26,526 bases of DNA. Origin: JBCCTX01 sp964468435. GTDB lineage: Bacteria; Bacteroidota; Bacteroidia; J057. How positions within the stretch are numbered: position 1 is the first letter of the stretch; each line of letters begins with the position of its first letter. Below the pieces are notes generated by a model. The model saw only the letters and a program-made list of their open reading frames with translations, ran no database searches and was not told the DNA's origin. The position numbers and the translations under genes were made by a program. The stretch is taken from the NCBI GenBank assembly GCA_964468435.1, contig CAYXVE010000066.1, forward strand, positions 1 through 26,526. Reading direction: 5' to 3'. Below are positions 1 through 9,200 of this stretch, piece by piece.

Positions 1-1
1 C

Positions 2-571
2 AACATCCTGCCTGTAGAATGGTTATCTTTTGACTATAGACTGGAAGAGGTTGGCGTAGTGCTGAGATGGCAGACTGCGTCTGAGCTGAATAACTCGCAC
101 TTCGAGATAGAGCGGAAGGTGGTAGGACTTGACCAGCAGTTTCAGACCATTGGCAGGGTAGCAGGTGCTGGTAACTCAGAAGAAGTGCTTAACTACACCT
201 TTACTGATGATAAGCCTTATATCGGAAATGTATTATACAGGATCCGTCAGATAGACTTCGATGGAGCTTATGATTATTCCTCTACCATTGAAGTGAGACT
301 GGATGCGCAGTCGCTCGATCAGGATTTTAATGTCTATCCTAATCCTGCCCGGGATGTGATCTTCACAGATATTCCTGCCAGTTCGTCCTCCGAAAAGTAT
401 GACCTAGAGGTGAGAAATCTTCAGGGACAACGGGTCATGTTCCGGAAAGTTCAGGCTGATATCGCTGCCCAGACACTCAAATGGGACATTTCCAGCCTAC
501 CCAGTGGGATCTATATCATTCAGATAAAAAATGAAAAAAATCTTCACCAGGATAAAATAATTAAGCGCTAG
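2..571 (+). CDS. T9SS-exported protein, C-terminal part (5' end outside window)
   Basis: The reading frame is open from base 2, upstream of the first possible start (GTG at 59), so this is the 3' end of a larger gene; 189 residues are visible. It begins with LPVEWLSF at visible residues 3-10, followed by a short beta domain with WQTASELNNSHFEIER. This combination commonly precedes the sorting signal in large secreted Bacteroidota proteins. Residues about 110-189 form a type A T9SS sorting domain: YPNP at 112-115, then an LRNLQGQ-like strand, SLPSGIYIIQI, and a basic tail ending KIIKR. In this family the domain directs export through the type IX secretion system and is cleaved at the cell surface. 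The catalytic or adhesive part lies outside the window, so the function is unknown. A hairpin terminator follows at 602-630. Confidence 0.9.
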   Translation, partial: NILPVEWLSFDYRLEEVGVVLRWQTASELNNSHFEIERKVVGLDQQFQTIGRVAGAGNSEEVLNYTFTDDKPYIGNVLYRIRQIDFDGAYDYSSTIEVRLDAQSLDQDFNVYPNPARDVIFTDIPASSSSEKYDLEVRNLQGQRVMFRKVQADIAAQTLKWDISSLPSGIYIIQIKNEKNLHQDKIIKR

Positions 572-601
572 AAAAGTTAATAAGACAAGAGCGTTATTGA
601 A

Positions 602-630
602 GGGGGTACTCTACGGAGTATCTCCTTTTT
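602..630 (+). terminator. Intrinsic terminator with UACG tetraloop
   Basis: A 10-bp stem (602-611 with 616-625, two G-U wobbles) encloses the tetraloop TACG (UACG in RNA, a UNCG-type loop known to be very stable). Five T residues follow at 626-630. It lies 31 bases after the stop codon of the T9SS cargo gene and fits termination of that transcript. Confidence 0.8.
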
Positions 631-658
631 GCTTTTGTAACATTGTGTTCTTTTCTCA

Positions 659-689
659 TTAGTGTTTTGGAATAATAATGCTAGTTTTG
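659..689 (+). promoter_or_regulatory. Possible Bacteroidota-type promoter for the glycosylation pair
   Basis: TAGTTTTG at 682-689 matches the -7 consensus TAnnTTTG exactly. Nineteen bases upstream is TTAG (659-662), one mismatch from the -33 TTTG. It lies just before the TTG start at 712 and after the terminator at 602-630, the expected place for a new transcription unit. Called by eye from short motifs. Confidence 0.35.
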
Positions 690-711
690 AAGGTAGTAAA
701 AGACATAACAC

Positions 712-3003
712 TTGAACCGCGCGCTTGTCTATATTGCATTATGGGGGCTGGGATTTCTGGTAATCCATACTCATTTCGGTGAATTGATCCTTCATCCAGG
801 ACAGTACATGCTGGATACAGGTATAGATGGATTGAAGAACTATTACAATCCCATGTACTACCTTAAGTACGATCCCCTGGGATGGCATTTTTCAGGGATG
901 AATTATCCCTTTGGAGAACATCTGGTATTTACTGATGGCCAACCCATTCTAGCTTACACATTTCACTTGCTCCAATCCTGGGGGATAAATGTAGCAGACC
1001 ATATTCCAGCTATTTTCAACCTTCTGATGTTTGCCTCGATCCTGCTCACCATGTGGATTCTGTATCAGTTGGGAAGGCATTACCTCTTACCTGACTGGTA
1101 TGCAGCTCTAATCGCAATCATCATTGCTGCAATGTCCCCGCAACTGCATAGGCTTGCGGGCCATTATGCGTTGGCATATCCCACTGTCATTCCGTTGATC
1201 TGGTGGCTTTCTATACAAGCACATCCGGATCGCCATAAGTCATGGATATATGTAGGACTAATCGTATGGTCATTATTTTTCTTCAGCCTGATCCATGTCT
1301 ATTATGTCATGATCGGTGGGGTGTTTGTCCTGGCGTATTTTCTGGTGTATGCCCTCAGTAACAGGCATCATACTGCTCTATGGAAACGAGGGTTGATATA
1401 TGCTGTTGCCGCTGTAGCAACTCCCCTGATTCTATTCAAGTTATACCTGGTCCTGACAGATCCCGTTGCGGATCGGCCTGTGAGTCCTTATGGCTTTTTC
1501 AGTCATATCACCTACTGGGAGGCTATATTTATGCCTCAATACGGACCTCTATGGGATTTTTACAATCAATTTGGCGATATCCGGGATGTAGTACCCGAAG
1601 GATGGGCCTATGTGGGGATGGTGGGATTTATCACCTTGCTATTTACGGTGTTTCGATGGGGGAATTATATCGTACACGGACGCTTTGACAGACTGGGACT
1701 TACTACATTACCACGCAATTTTCACATTGCATTCTGGGCAGGCGTTTTGGTACTTTTCTTTTCCTTTGGCTGGCCATTCAACTGGAATCTACATTTTGTT
1801 GTAGACTGGCTCGGACCCTTGAAGCAGTTTCGTTCTCTGGGAAGGTTTGCCTGGGTATTTTATTATACCTTCACCCTGTACACGGGTATTTACATGTATC
1901 TAATCTTCAAAAGGTTGTGTCAGAAAAATCTGAAGGTCATTGGAGGATGGATGCTGTTTCTCGTATTACTTTTTTGGGGGGGGGAAATGTGGATATATCT
2001 CCAATCCCGCAAAGAACGCATAGAGCAATGGGATCACAACAATATCCTGGCCCAACCCAGATTCGATTATGTGTCATGGTTGCGAGAAAATAGCTATGAA
2101 CCTGATGATTTTCAGGCAATTCTGCCTATCCCTGCCTATTTTATTGGTTCGGAAAAGTTCTCGACTGAGTATGTCAACTTTTTTTCCACCCGGGAAGGAA
2201 TTACTGCATCTTATCAGACGGGCTTACCCCTCACCACTGGATTGCTTTCCAGGACCTCACTTTCTCAATCCCTGGAACTCGTGCAATTGCTCAGTAATGA
2301 ATATATCGAAAAAACGGTCCTGGAAAAGTATGCCAATGATAAGCCGCTCCTGGTGCTGGTAGTGGACGAAGTAGCCCTTTCTGATAATGAGCAAAATTTG
2401 CTTTCCAGGGCAGATACATTGAGCCAAAAGGAAAATATAACTTTGCTGAAACTGGATCTCAAAGCACTCGAATCACAAAAGGATTCCGTGATATATCATT
2501 ATGAGCAATTAAAGGATACGGTACAGGCAAATGAGGAAGGTGTCTACACTCAGAGTGCTGAATGGTATTATTATGATACAAAAGGCAATATGGATGAATA
2601 TGAATTTGGGGAAAGGGTTTATGAAGCGCAGGAAGGTGAAATTGTAGTGTATGATAGTACAGTTGCCGCGGGAGGAGAGATGTTATTATCGTTGTGGGTG
2701 AAGGCTGACCCAAGGACCGACGGTTTTCCCGTTGTATATCTGCAAGAGTACAACCCCCAGGGGGAACAGGTCAATTATTATGAAGTCAACCCCAAATTTC
2801 TGACAGATGTATATCAGGATTTTGTAAGCGTAAAGAGATACTTCTATGTGTCAGATTCTGACAACAGATTTGTTTGCACAGTTCGGGGAAAGTACATTGG
2901 GATAACCTCTATTTTGATTCGTCCTGTGAATAGTCATATATTTCGACCCGTTGCTCAAGGAAAAAGCCTGATGTACAATAATTATTACTATACATTAGAT
3001 TGA
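712..3003 (+). CDS. Polytopic membrane protein, GT-C glycosyltransferase-like
   Basis: A 763-residue protein with about ten hydrophobic segments between residues 3 and 430, then a soluble C-terminal half. Aspartates D35 and D39 lie in the loop after the first membrane segment, where GT-C enzymes (PMT/ArnT type, lipid-phosphate-sugar donors) carry catalytic acidic residues. Residues about 640-763 are rich in beta strands and could be a carbohydrate-binding-like domain. The start is TTG at 712: an in-frame TAA at 706-708 rules out anything upstream, and a later start would remove the first membrane helix. The next gene, a family 2 glycosyltransferase, overlaps its stop by four bases. A typical division of labour would have that enzyme make a polyprenyl-phosphate sugar and this one transfer it to an acceptor in the periplasm; that is inference. 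A run of nine G (1976-1984) lies in the codons for the last membrane segment. The GT-C assignment rests on topology and context, not on a clear sequence signature. Confidence 0.7.
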   Translation: MNRALVYIALWGLGFLVIHTHFGELILHPGQYMLDTGIDGLKNYYNPMYYLKYDPLGWHFSGMNYPFGEHLVFTDGQPILAYTFHLLQSWGINVADHIPAIFNLLMFASILLTMWILYQLGRHYLLPDWYAALIAIIIAAMSPQLHRLAGHYALAYPTVIPLIWWLSIQAHPDRHKSWIYVGLIVWSLFFFSLIHVYYVMIGGVFVLAYFLVYALSNRHHTALWKRGLIYAVAAVATPLILFKLYLVLTDPVADRPVSPYGFFSHITYWEAIFMPQYGPLWDFYNQFGDIRDVVPEGWAYVGMVGFITLLFTVFRWGNYIVHGRFDRLGLTTLPRNFHIAFWAGVLVLFFSFGWPFNWNLHFVVDWLGPLKQFRSLGRFAWVFYYTFTLYTGIYMYLIFKRLCQKNLKVIGGWMLFLVLLFWGGEMWIYLQSRKERIEQWDHNNILAQPRFDYVSWLRENSYEPDDFQAILPIPAYFIGSEKFSTEYVNFFSTREGITASYQTGLPLTTGLLSRTSLSQSLELVQLLSNEYIEKTVLEKYANDKPLLVLVVDEVALSDNEQNLLSRADTLSQKENITLLKLDLKALESQKDSVIYHYEQLKDTVQANEEGVYTQSAEWYYYDTKGNMDEYEFGERVYEAQEGEIVVYDSTVAAGGEMLLSLWVKADPRTDGFPVVYLQEYNPQGEQVNYYEVNPKFLTDVYQDFVSVKRYFYVSDSDNRFVCTVRGKYIGITSILIRPVNSHIFRPVAQGKSLMYNNYYYTLD
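1970..1984 (+). repeat. T6G9 homopolymer tract inside the GT-C-like gene
   Basis: Six T are followed by nine G, the longest G run noticed in the window. It encodes W422-G423-G424 and the first base of E425. Gain of one G would give a stop at 2091-2093; loss of one G would give a stop at 2021-2023. Either change removes the whole C-terminal half of the protein. Confidence 0.9.
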
Positions 3004-3728
3004 CTACTCCAGCGTTAGATATTGTGCTTCCCTGTTATAATCCGGTTGAAGGCTGGTCAACAACTGTCGTTAGTTCATTGATAAAGATACAGGACCTGAT
3101 ACCAGAGGTAAGCATACACCCGGTCATTGTCAATGATGGTTCACTATCAGGGATTGAAAGCAGTGATATAGCTTTAATCCAGGAATATTTTCCTCAGCTC
3201 ACTTATTTACAAAATCCACAAAACATGGGGAAAGGCTATACCCTCAGAAATGGAGTCAAGGCTGCCAGGCACGAGCTTTGTATTTATACAGATATTGATT
3301 TTCCCTATACTTTGGAGAGTTTTCTAAAGATATACCGAGCATTGACAACAGGGGAAGCAGACATAGCTGTGGGAATAAAGGATATTTCCTATTATCAGCA
3401 TCTTCCCAAATCCAGGGTAAGAATATCCAAAGGGTTGAGGTGGATGGCCCGATCTTTTCTCAGAATTTCCATAACCGATACACAGTGTGGATTAAAGGGG
3501 TTTAATCAAAAAGGTAAAGACGTATTTTTAGCAACTTCCATCAATCGCTACTTGTGTGATCTGGAATTCATTTATCTGGCGGATAGAAAAAAAGGTCTTC
3601 GGATGAAGCCCGTCGAGGTAAAGCTCAAAGAAGGGGTTGTATTTAGTCATGTCAACGTAAATATTCTGATGTCTGAAGGGATCAATTTTTTGCGGGTTGT
3701 GTGGAGGTTTATTTGGAGATCAGATTGA
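3000..3728 (+). CDS. Family 2 glycosyltransferase (dolichyl-phosphate mannosyltransferase-like)
   Basis: A 242-residue GT-A fold enzyme of family GT2. The N-terminus starts directly with the first strand (LDIVLPCYNP, 6-15), then VNDGS at 44-48 (nucleotide binding), NMGKGYTLRNG at 75-85, the acidic metal site TDIDFPY at 97-103 with D98 and D100, and DTQCGLKGF at 160-168, a motif typical of the DPM1/polyprenyl-phosphate glycosyltransferase subgroup. There is no C-terminal membrane anchor, so it is probably a peripheral inner-membrane enzyme. Its TTG start at 3000 overlaps the previous stop (TTGA), implying translational coupling to the GT-C-like protein. The likely role is charging a polyprenyl phosphate with a sugar from a nucleotide sugar; the sugar cannot be read from sequence. 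The 3' end overlaps the convergent M48-like gene by nine bases. Confidence 0.88.
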   Translation: MTTPALDIVLPCYNPVEGWSTTVVSSLIKIQDLIPEVSIHPVIVNDGSLSGIESSDIALIQEYFPQLTYLQNPQNMGKGYTLRNGVKAARHELCIYTDIDFPYTLESFLKIYRALTTGEADIAVGIKDISYYQHLPKSRVRISKGLRWMARSFLRISITDTQCGLKGFNQKGKDVFLATSINRYLCDLEFIYLADRKKGLRMKPVEVKLKEGVVFSHVNVNILMSEGINFLRVVWRFIWRSD

Positions 3729-4733
3729 AGGTGTATCTTTCCCTTTTTGCTGATCTATGGAGTCTTGATGTTCGGTTGTATGAGATGCCAGTTTAAGCGG
3801 GGTTTTTTCCCTGAGTTTTGTTCCACACATTCTACAAAAATGATAGCTAGGCAAGATGATTGCCTGACAGTTGGGGCATAGCATTTCTGAAAATTCCATT
3901 TGGGTCTGCCGAGACAATACCCTTTCATATGCTCCCGAATCATACCACTTAAATAACTGAGCTGCACGTATAATGGTAAAAGGTTGAGGATTGTCATATT
4001 CTGCAGCAAAACGAATCATTTTATCGAAAGTCCCTTCTTTGATGTCTTCGAACTCTTCTGATTGCTCTCTGAGATCCTGTATGGATATTCTGCCGTGATA
4101 TTGTTCGGGAAGGCCAGCCATTTTGATCAGACAGTGAGCGGCAATATTGATGTCCTGACAGGTCAGCAGTCCTGCACGGTCAGCAGTAAATTCCGACATT
4201 CGGTGCCAGTACAAGAGAGCTGCTTGTAGAGGCATGGAAAGCATGTTGCCCAGTCCCAAGGTCATATCACTGATGATCTGAGCCACGACTTTAATGGAGT
4301 GGGCCATCATGTGATATATGACGTGATTACTTTTGATATGTCCCAGTTCTCTTCCGAAAACAAATAGTAGCTCATCACTATTGAGTAATTCTATTGCTCC
4401 GCTGCTCATAACAATGATGCGTCTTTTTTCTCCACTCGTAGACGACTGAATCTGATCATCCAGCATGATATGTAGTTCTGGTATCTCCTGGATACCCATG
4501 ATATGACATGCTTCTTCCAGGATCTCATATATTTCTGGAATATTATGTGGAGTAATCCGGATGTTGTCACCGGTGTGTTTGATACGCATGTATCGCTCTA
4601 GTCCATGATTAAGTGCTTTTCGGGTCACCAGATCTATTCCACGTGTATTTTCAAGTTGATCCAGTGCCTTTTTGTCAAAAGGGTGTTCATACTCTACAGA
4701 ATAAAGATTTTCAAGTCGTTTGCGTTCTTTCAT
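3720..4733 (-). CDS. M48-like peptidase homologue with altered HExxH and C-terminal zinc ribbon
   Basis: A 337-residue protein. Residues about 70-215 resemble M48 (Ste24/HtpX-like) metallopeptidases: SSGAIELLNSDELLFV, the active-site helix region GRELGHIKSNH at 127-137, a hydrophobic stretch about 145-178 and SEFTADRAG at 180-188 with E181 and D185 in the third-ligand position. The usual HExxH reads R128-E-L-G-H132; the codon is AGA (4350-4352), so the first zinc-binding histidine is absent. The C-terminus carries a zinc ribbon (C286, C289, C300, C303). It is coupled by a four-base ATGA overlap to the PspC-domain gene upstream, whose C-terminus has a ribbon of the same spacing. A role in envelope stress together with PspC is an inference. 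It may be a catalytically dead scaffold or a subfamily that binds metal differently. Confidence 0.8.
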   Translation of the reverse strand: MKERKRLENLYSVEYEHPFDKKALDQLENTRGIDLVTRKALNHGLERYMRIKHTGDNIRITPHNIPEIYEILEEACHIMGIQEIPELHIMLDDQIQSSTSGEKRRIIVMSSGAIELLNSDELLFVFGRELGHIKSNHVIYHMMAHSIKVVAQIISDMTLGLGNMLSMPLQAALLYWHRMSEFTADRAGLLTCQDINIAAHCLIKMAGLPEQYHGRISIQDLREQSEEFEDIKEGTFDKMIRFAAEYDNPQPFTIIRAAQLFKWYDSGAYERVLSRQTQMEFSEMLCPNCQAIILPSYHFCRMCGTKLREKTPLKLASHTTEHQDSIDQQKGKDTPSI

Positions 4734-5125
4734 AACTTTGTGCCACAGTTATGGCAAAATTTTGAATCTTGTCTCACAGCAGTGCTACAATGATCACAAA
4801 TTACAAAACTATCTGGGGAATCAGGTGAACCGTATGTAGATGATTTCTTGTAATAACTATGGGTCGCTTTATTGAAAAGCTGGCTAACTAGGGGAGCAGA
4901 TTTGTCATCATTGGGTAGGAATAATGCCAGGGCAATATAAGCCGGTATTGCTACCCAGGGCATGAGAAATGTGAAGCCAACAAATCCCAGTCGTATATAC
5001 CAGGGATTTATCCCTATATATTCCCCAATCCCTTCACAGACTCCAGTAATATTGGCATCTTTTTCACCTAATGCTCGCTTCTTTCTGACCAGTTTTTCCT
5101 GACTATTGAGAATTTTTTTTAGCAT
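4730..5125 (-). CDS. PspC-domain membrane protein with C-terminal zinc ribbon
   Basis: A 131-residue protein. Residues about 15-72 are a PspC domain: ITGVCEGIGEYIGINPWYIRL (26-46, motif GVCxGIGxYxxxxPWxxRL), followed by a membrane region at 47-70 ending LALFLPND. After a polar linker the C-terminus has four cysteines at 110, 113, 124 and 127, a zinc ribbon ending CGTKL. PspC proteins sit in the inner membrane and take part in phage-shock and envelope-stress responses in other bacteria. The stop overlaps the start of the M48-like gene (ATGA), so the two are almost certainly translated together. The coding start contains a run of eight A (codons 3-5). Confidence 0.85.
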   Translation of the reverse strand: MLKKILNSQEKLVRKKRALGEKDANITGVCEGIGEYIGINPWYIRLGFVGFTFLMPWVAIPAYIALALFLPNDDKSAPLVSQLFNKATHSYYKKSSTYGSPDSPDSFVICDHCSTAVRQDSKFCHNCGTKL

Positions 5126-5143
5126 ATCACGCGTAAATATAGT

Positions 5144-5156
5144 AGTATAATATACT
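5144..5156. promoter_or_regulatory. 13-base palindrome between divergent genes
   Basis: A perfect 6+1+6 palindrome (AGTATA, A, TATACT) lies between the start of the PspC gene (5125, minus) and L-threonine aldolase (5183, plus). It could be an operator or simply part of an AT-rich promoter region; short AT palindromes arise by chance often. Confidence 0.25.
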
Positions 5157-5182
5157 CATTTTAATACAAACTGTTATTTTTC

Positions 5183-6232
5183 ATGATCATTGATTTACGA
5201 AGTGACACCATAACTAGGCCTACCGAAGAAATGCGTGAGGCCATGTTCCAGGCTCAGGTGGGCGACGATGTATTTGGAGAAGACCCATCTGTAAACGCCC
5301 TTCAGGATAAATTAGCCGGGATGTTTGGTATGGAAGCAGGGCTTTTCTGTCCCTCAGGCACCATGTGCAACCAAATTGCTATACGTACGCACACTCAGCC
5401 TCAGGATCAGCTGATATGCGATCATCGCTCGCATATATATCTGTACGAAGGAGGTGGGATTGCGTACAACTCTATGGTTTCGGTTAAAACGGTTGATGGC
5501 GATCGTGGGAGACTGAATGCAGATCAAGTTAGGAAGTGCATCAATCCCGATGATATACATCTGCCCAGAACTGCTTTAGTTGTCCTGGAAAATACCAGTA
5601 ACAAAGGAGGGGGAAGTTATTATGATCTTTCTACCATTGCGTCTATCGGTGAGGTTTGTCAGGCTGAGGGGTTGAAGTTGCATCTCGATGGGGCACGGGT
5701 ATTTAATGCTCTGGTCGAGACTGGAGATGATCCCAGATCATACGGACGCTATTTTGACAGTATATCTATTTGTCTGTCAAAGGGATTGGGAGCTCCTGTG
5801 GGGTCGGTATTAGTTGGAAGCAGGGAAATGATCGAACGGGCGCTACGCGTGAGAAAAGTATTGGGAGGGGGAATGAGACAGGGAGGTTATCTGGCAGCCG
5901 CTGGTATATATGCATTGGATCATCACATTTACCGCTTAAAGGAGGATCATCGCAAGGCGCGGCTTATTGGAGAAGCCCTGAATGCCCATCCGGGAATCAG
6001 GGAGGTTTTGCCAGTAGATACGAATATTGTTATATTTAGCCCAGATCCAGCCTGGATGACTGCACCTGCATTGCTGGCAGAACTTGACCATCACGGTGTT
6101 AAGGGAGTTCAGTTTGGCCCTGAACATCTACGTCTTACAACACATCTGGATATCAATACAGATATGATGGACAGGGTGCTTGAAGTGATTCATAATCTTG
6201 AACACACTCCTTTGGTCAGAATAGAGTCATAG
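5183..6232 (+). CDS. ltaE: Low-specificity L-threonine aldolase
   Basis: A 349-residue PLP enzyme of fold type I, full length for the beta-eliminating lyase/threonine aldolase family. It cleaves L-threonine or L-allo-threonine to glycine and acetaldehyde in the cytoplasm. The N-terminal signature IDLRSDTITRPT at 3-14 is typical, as are GDDVFGEDP at 27-35, the cofactor-phosphate loop SGTMCNQ at 58-64, HLDGAR at 167-172 and the Schiff-base lysine K200 in SKGLGAPVGS. It stands alone on the plus strand, with the PspC operon divergent to the left and pyruvate carboxylase convergent 15 bases to the right. The ATG at 5183 sits immediately before the conserved N-terminus, so the start is secure. Confidence 0.95.
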   Translation: MIIDLRSDTITRPTEEMREAMFQAQVGDDVFGEDPSVNALQDKLAGMFGMEAGLFCPSGTMCNQIAIRTHTQPQDQLICDHRSHIYLYEGGGIAYNSMVSVKTVDGDRGRLNADQVRKCINPDDIHLPRTALVVLENTSNKGGGSYYDLSTIASIGEVCQAEGLKLHLDGARVFNALVETGDDPRSYGRYFDSISICLSKGLGAPVGSVLVGSREMIERALRVRKVLGGGMRQGGYLAAAGIYALDHHIYRLKEDHRKARLIGEALNAHPGIREVLPVDTNIVIFSPDPAWMTAPALLAELDHHGVKGVQFGPEHLRLTTHLDINTDMMDRVLEVIHNLEHTPLVRIES

Positions 6233-6247
6233 TATTTTACCCGTTAC

Positions 6248-9200
6248 TCAATCCTCTAACTCAATCACCAGGTCGTCGCGTTCCACCATATCTTTCTCCT
6301 TCAAATGGATAGCGAGGACCTTTCCTTCCTGGTGAGCTGTAATGGTTGATTCCATCTTCATGGCTTCAACTACAAAGAGTGAATCGTCTATCTTGATTTC
6401 GTCGCCAGCTTTGACAAATATTTTGCTGAGACGGCCCTGTAGGGGCGAACCTATTTCATGTTTTTTTTCAGCTTTGCGGTTGCCAATCTTAGGTACGGTA
6501 AGGGTTCTGTCTGTCACCTCTACTGCTCTGGTCTGCCCATTGAGTTTATAGTAAACTGTGCAAACACCATTTTCATTGGGCTCGCTTTTGTACATGTATT
6601 CTATGAGCAGGTTTTTCCCTTCTTCGATCTTGACAAGAATCTCTTCGTTAGGTTTCATAGGGTAGAAGAAAGCCAAGGTAGGGATCTGACTGACATCTCC
6701 AAATGTTTTCACAAAATCGTAATACTGTTCAAAAACTTCAGGATATAATAGATAAGAAATAAAGTCCAGCTCTGTGAGGTTGTCATCAAACTGGGCCTGA
6801 AACGCTTTAAAATCCAGGTCAAAGTCTATGGGTTCCAGGTGTGCGTTGGGCCGGTCTGTATAGGGTTTTTCACCTTTAAGAATAATTTTCTGGAGTTCTT
6901 CCGGAAATCCTCCATAAGGTTGTCCGAGATCACCACGAAAAAACTGGATTACTGAACTGGGAAAGGATATTTCTTCTCCTTTGTTAAAGATATTTTCAAC
7001 TTTGAGGTTGTTAGAGATCATAAAAAGGGCCATATCTCCAACTACTTTAGAAGAGGGAGTAACCTTGACAATATCTCCAAATAGTTTGTTTACTTCAGCA
7101 TAGGTTTGTTTGACCTGTTCGAAACGGTCTTCGAGTCCCATCGCCCTTGCTTGCGGCAGCAGGTTGGAATACTGTCCGCCGGGTATTTCGTGATTGTAGA
7201 CTTCTGCTGTACCCGATCTCAATTCAGATTCAAACGGATAATAGTAGGACCTTACCACTTCCCAGTAATTGGAAAACTCATTGAGCTTGTCTAGATTCAT
7301 TGGATATTCGCGTTCATGATCTTTCATCATGGCCACAAGCGAATTGAAACTAGGCTGGGCGGTGAGGCCCGACATAGCACTGATACTTACATCTATAATG
7401 TCAACATCAGCCTCTATAGCCTGCAGGTAAGTAGCACTTTGGAGGGATGAAGTGTCGTGGGTATGTAAATGGATAGGGATATCGATTACTTTTTGGAGCT
7501 CGGTAATGAGTTTGTAAGCTGCATAGGGTTTGAGGAGTCCCGCCATATCTTTGATTCCAAGCATGTGAGCGCCTTCATCTTCCAATTGCTTTGCCAGGTC
7601 CAAATAGTATTGAAGCGTGTATTTGGTGCGATTGTGATCGAGAATATCTCCTGTATAGCAGATACATGCTTCAGCAATTCCTCCGGTATGCTCTCTTACT
7701 GTTCGAATGCTGACTTTCATGGCTTCAACCCAATTCAGGGAGTCGAAAATCCTGAACAAGTCTATGCCTGTATCCCAGGCTTTTTCGATGAATTTGATGA
7801 TCAGGTTGTCGGGATAGGCTTTATAGCCTACAGCATTTGAGCCTCTCAACAGCATCTGCAACATAATATTGGGGATGGCCTCGCGTATTCTTGCCAGTCG
7901 ATCCCAGGGAGATTCCTTGAGGAATCTGAGACAAACATCAAAGGTAGCTCCCCCCCATACTTCCATCGAAAACACTTCCGGATGATTTTTGGCAAAGCTT
8001 TCTGCGACTGCCAGCAGATCTATCGTACGCATACGAGTAGCCAGTAGGGATTGGTGAGCATCCCTGAATGTTGTATCCGTGTAGCGTATCCGTTTCTCAT
8101 GTTTGAGTTCTTGTATAAATTCCGCTCGTCCTAGCTCTGTCAATCTGTTTTTCGTACCTTGAGGATAATCATTTCCAGGTTTGAAGGCGGGAACTTTGGG
8201 AGTTCTGAATTTGTGATTCGGGTCAAAAACTTTGATGTTTGGATTTCCATTGACTACTATATCTGCGAGATATCGCAAGGAGCGTGTTCCCCGATCTTTG
8301 CTAGGCTCAATTTCAAATAGCTCTTCGTGATTTTGAATGAAAGGCACTCGTGCTTGTCCCCTGAAAAATACAGGATGCTTGACTACGTTGAGCAAAAAGG
8401 GAATATTGGTTTTAACTCCTCTGACACGGAATTCGCGCAAAGCGCGATCCATTCGCTGACTGGCGCCTTTGAGGGTATTTCCCCAACTGGAGATCTTCAC
8501 CAGCATTGAGTCAAAAAAAGGTGATATCCGCATACCTGGATAGATACTTCCTCCATCGAGTCTGATACCAAATCCTCCTGGGCTACGATAGGCTATGATC
8601 CTGCCATAATCGGGTTTGAAATTGTTGATAGGATCTTCTGTGGTTATTCTGCATTGAATAGCAAAGCCATGGCAGTTGACATCGGCCTGTGATCTTAAAA
8701 GGATTTGGGGTTCACTCAACCTCCGGCCAGAGGCGATTTGTATCTGTGTTCTGACGATATCGATTCCCGTGATCTCCTCAGTGATTGTATGTTCAACCTG
8801 TATTCTGGGGTTTACCTCGATGAAATATACCTGATTGTCCTGGTCCACCAGAAATTCTACCGTTCCAGCATTATTGTATTGCACAGCCTGAGCGATACGT
8901 AGTGCATAGTCATACAGTTGATCTTTGATCTCCTGGGGGAGGTTGGACGGAGCAATTTCCACTACTTTCTGAAATCTCCGTTGTACGGAGCAGTCTCTTT
9001 CATATAAGTGAACGATGTTACCAAAGTTATCTCCTAATATCTGCACTTCGATATGTTTGGGGCTTTCGATAAAGCGTTCTATGAAAATGGTACCATCCCC
9101 AAATGAGTTGAGTGCTTCACTGTGGGCTTCCTGAAAGGCTGTAGCCAGTTCCTGCTCGCTGCGGACAACCCGCATACCTCTTCCACCGCCGCCAGCGGCG

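Noticed and set aside
2069..2362. 97-codon open frame in another plus-strand phase just after the G9 tract
   Set aside because: I considered whether it showed that the GT-C-like gene is frameshifted. The main frame is open to its coupled stop at 3003 and keeps sensible composition, so this is a shadow frame.
5111..5119. Run of eight A at the start of the PspC coding sequence, considered as a phase-variable tract
   Set aside because: Eight-A runs encoding Lys-Lys are common in AT-rich gene starts; there is no sign of an alternative frame being used.
7469..7840. 123-codon plus-strand open frame inside pyruvate carboxylase
   Set aside because: The opposite strand encodes conserved carboxyltransferase motifs through this region; the frame has no family features.
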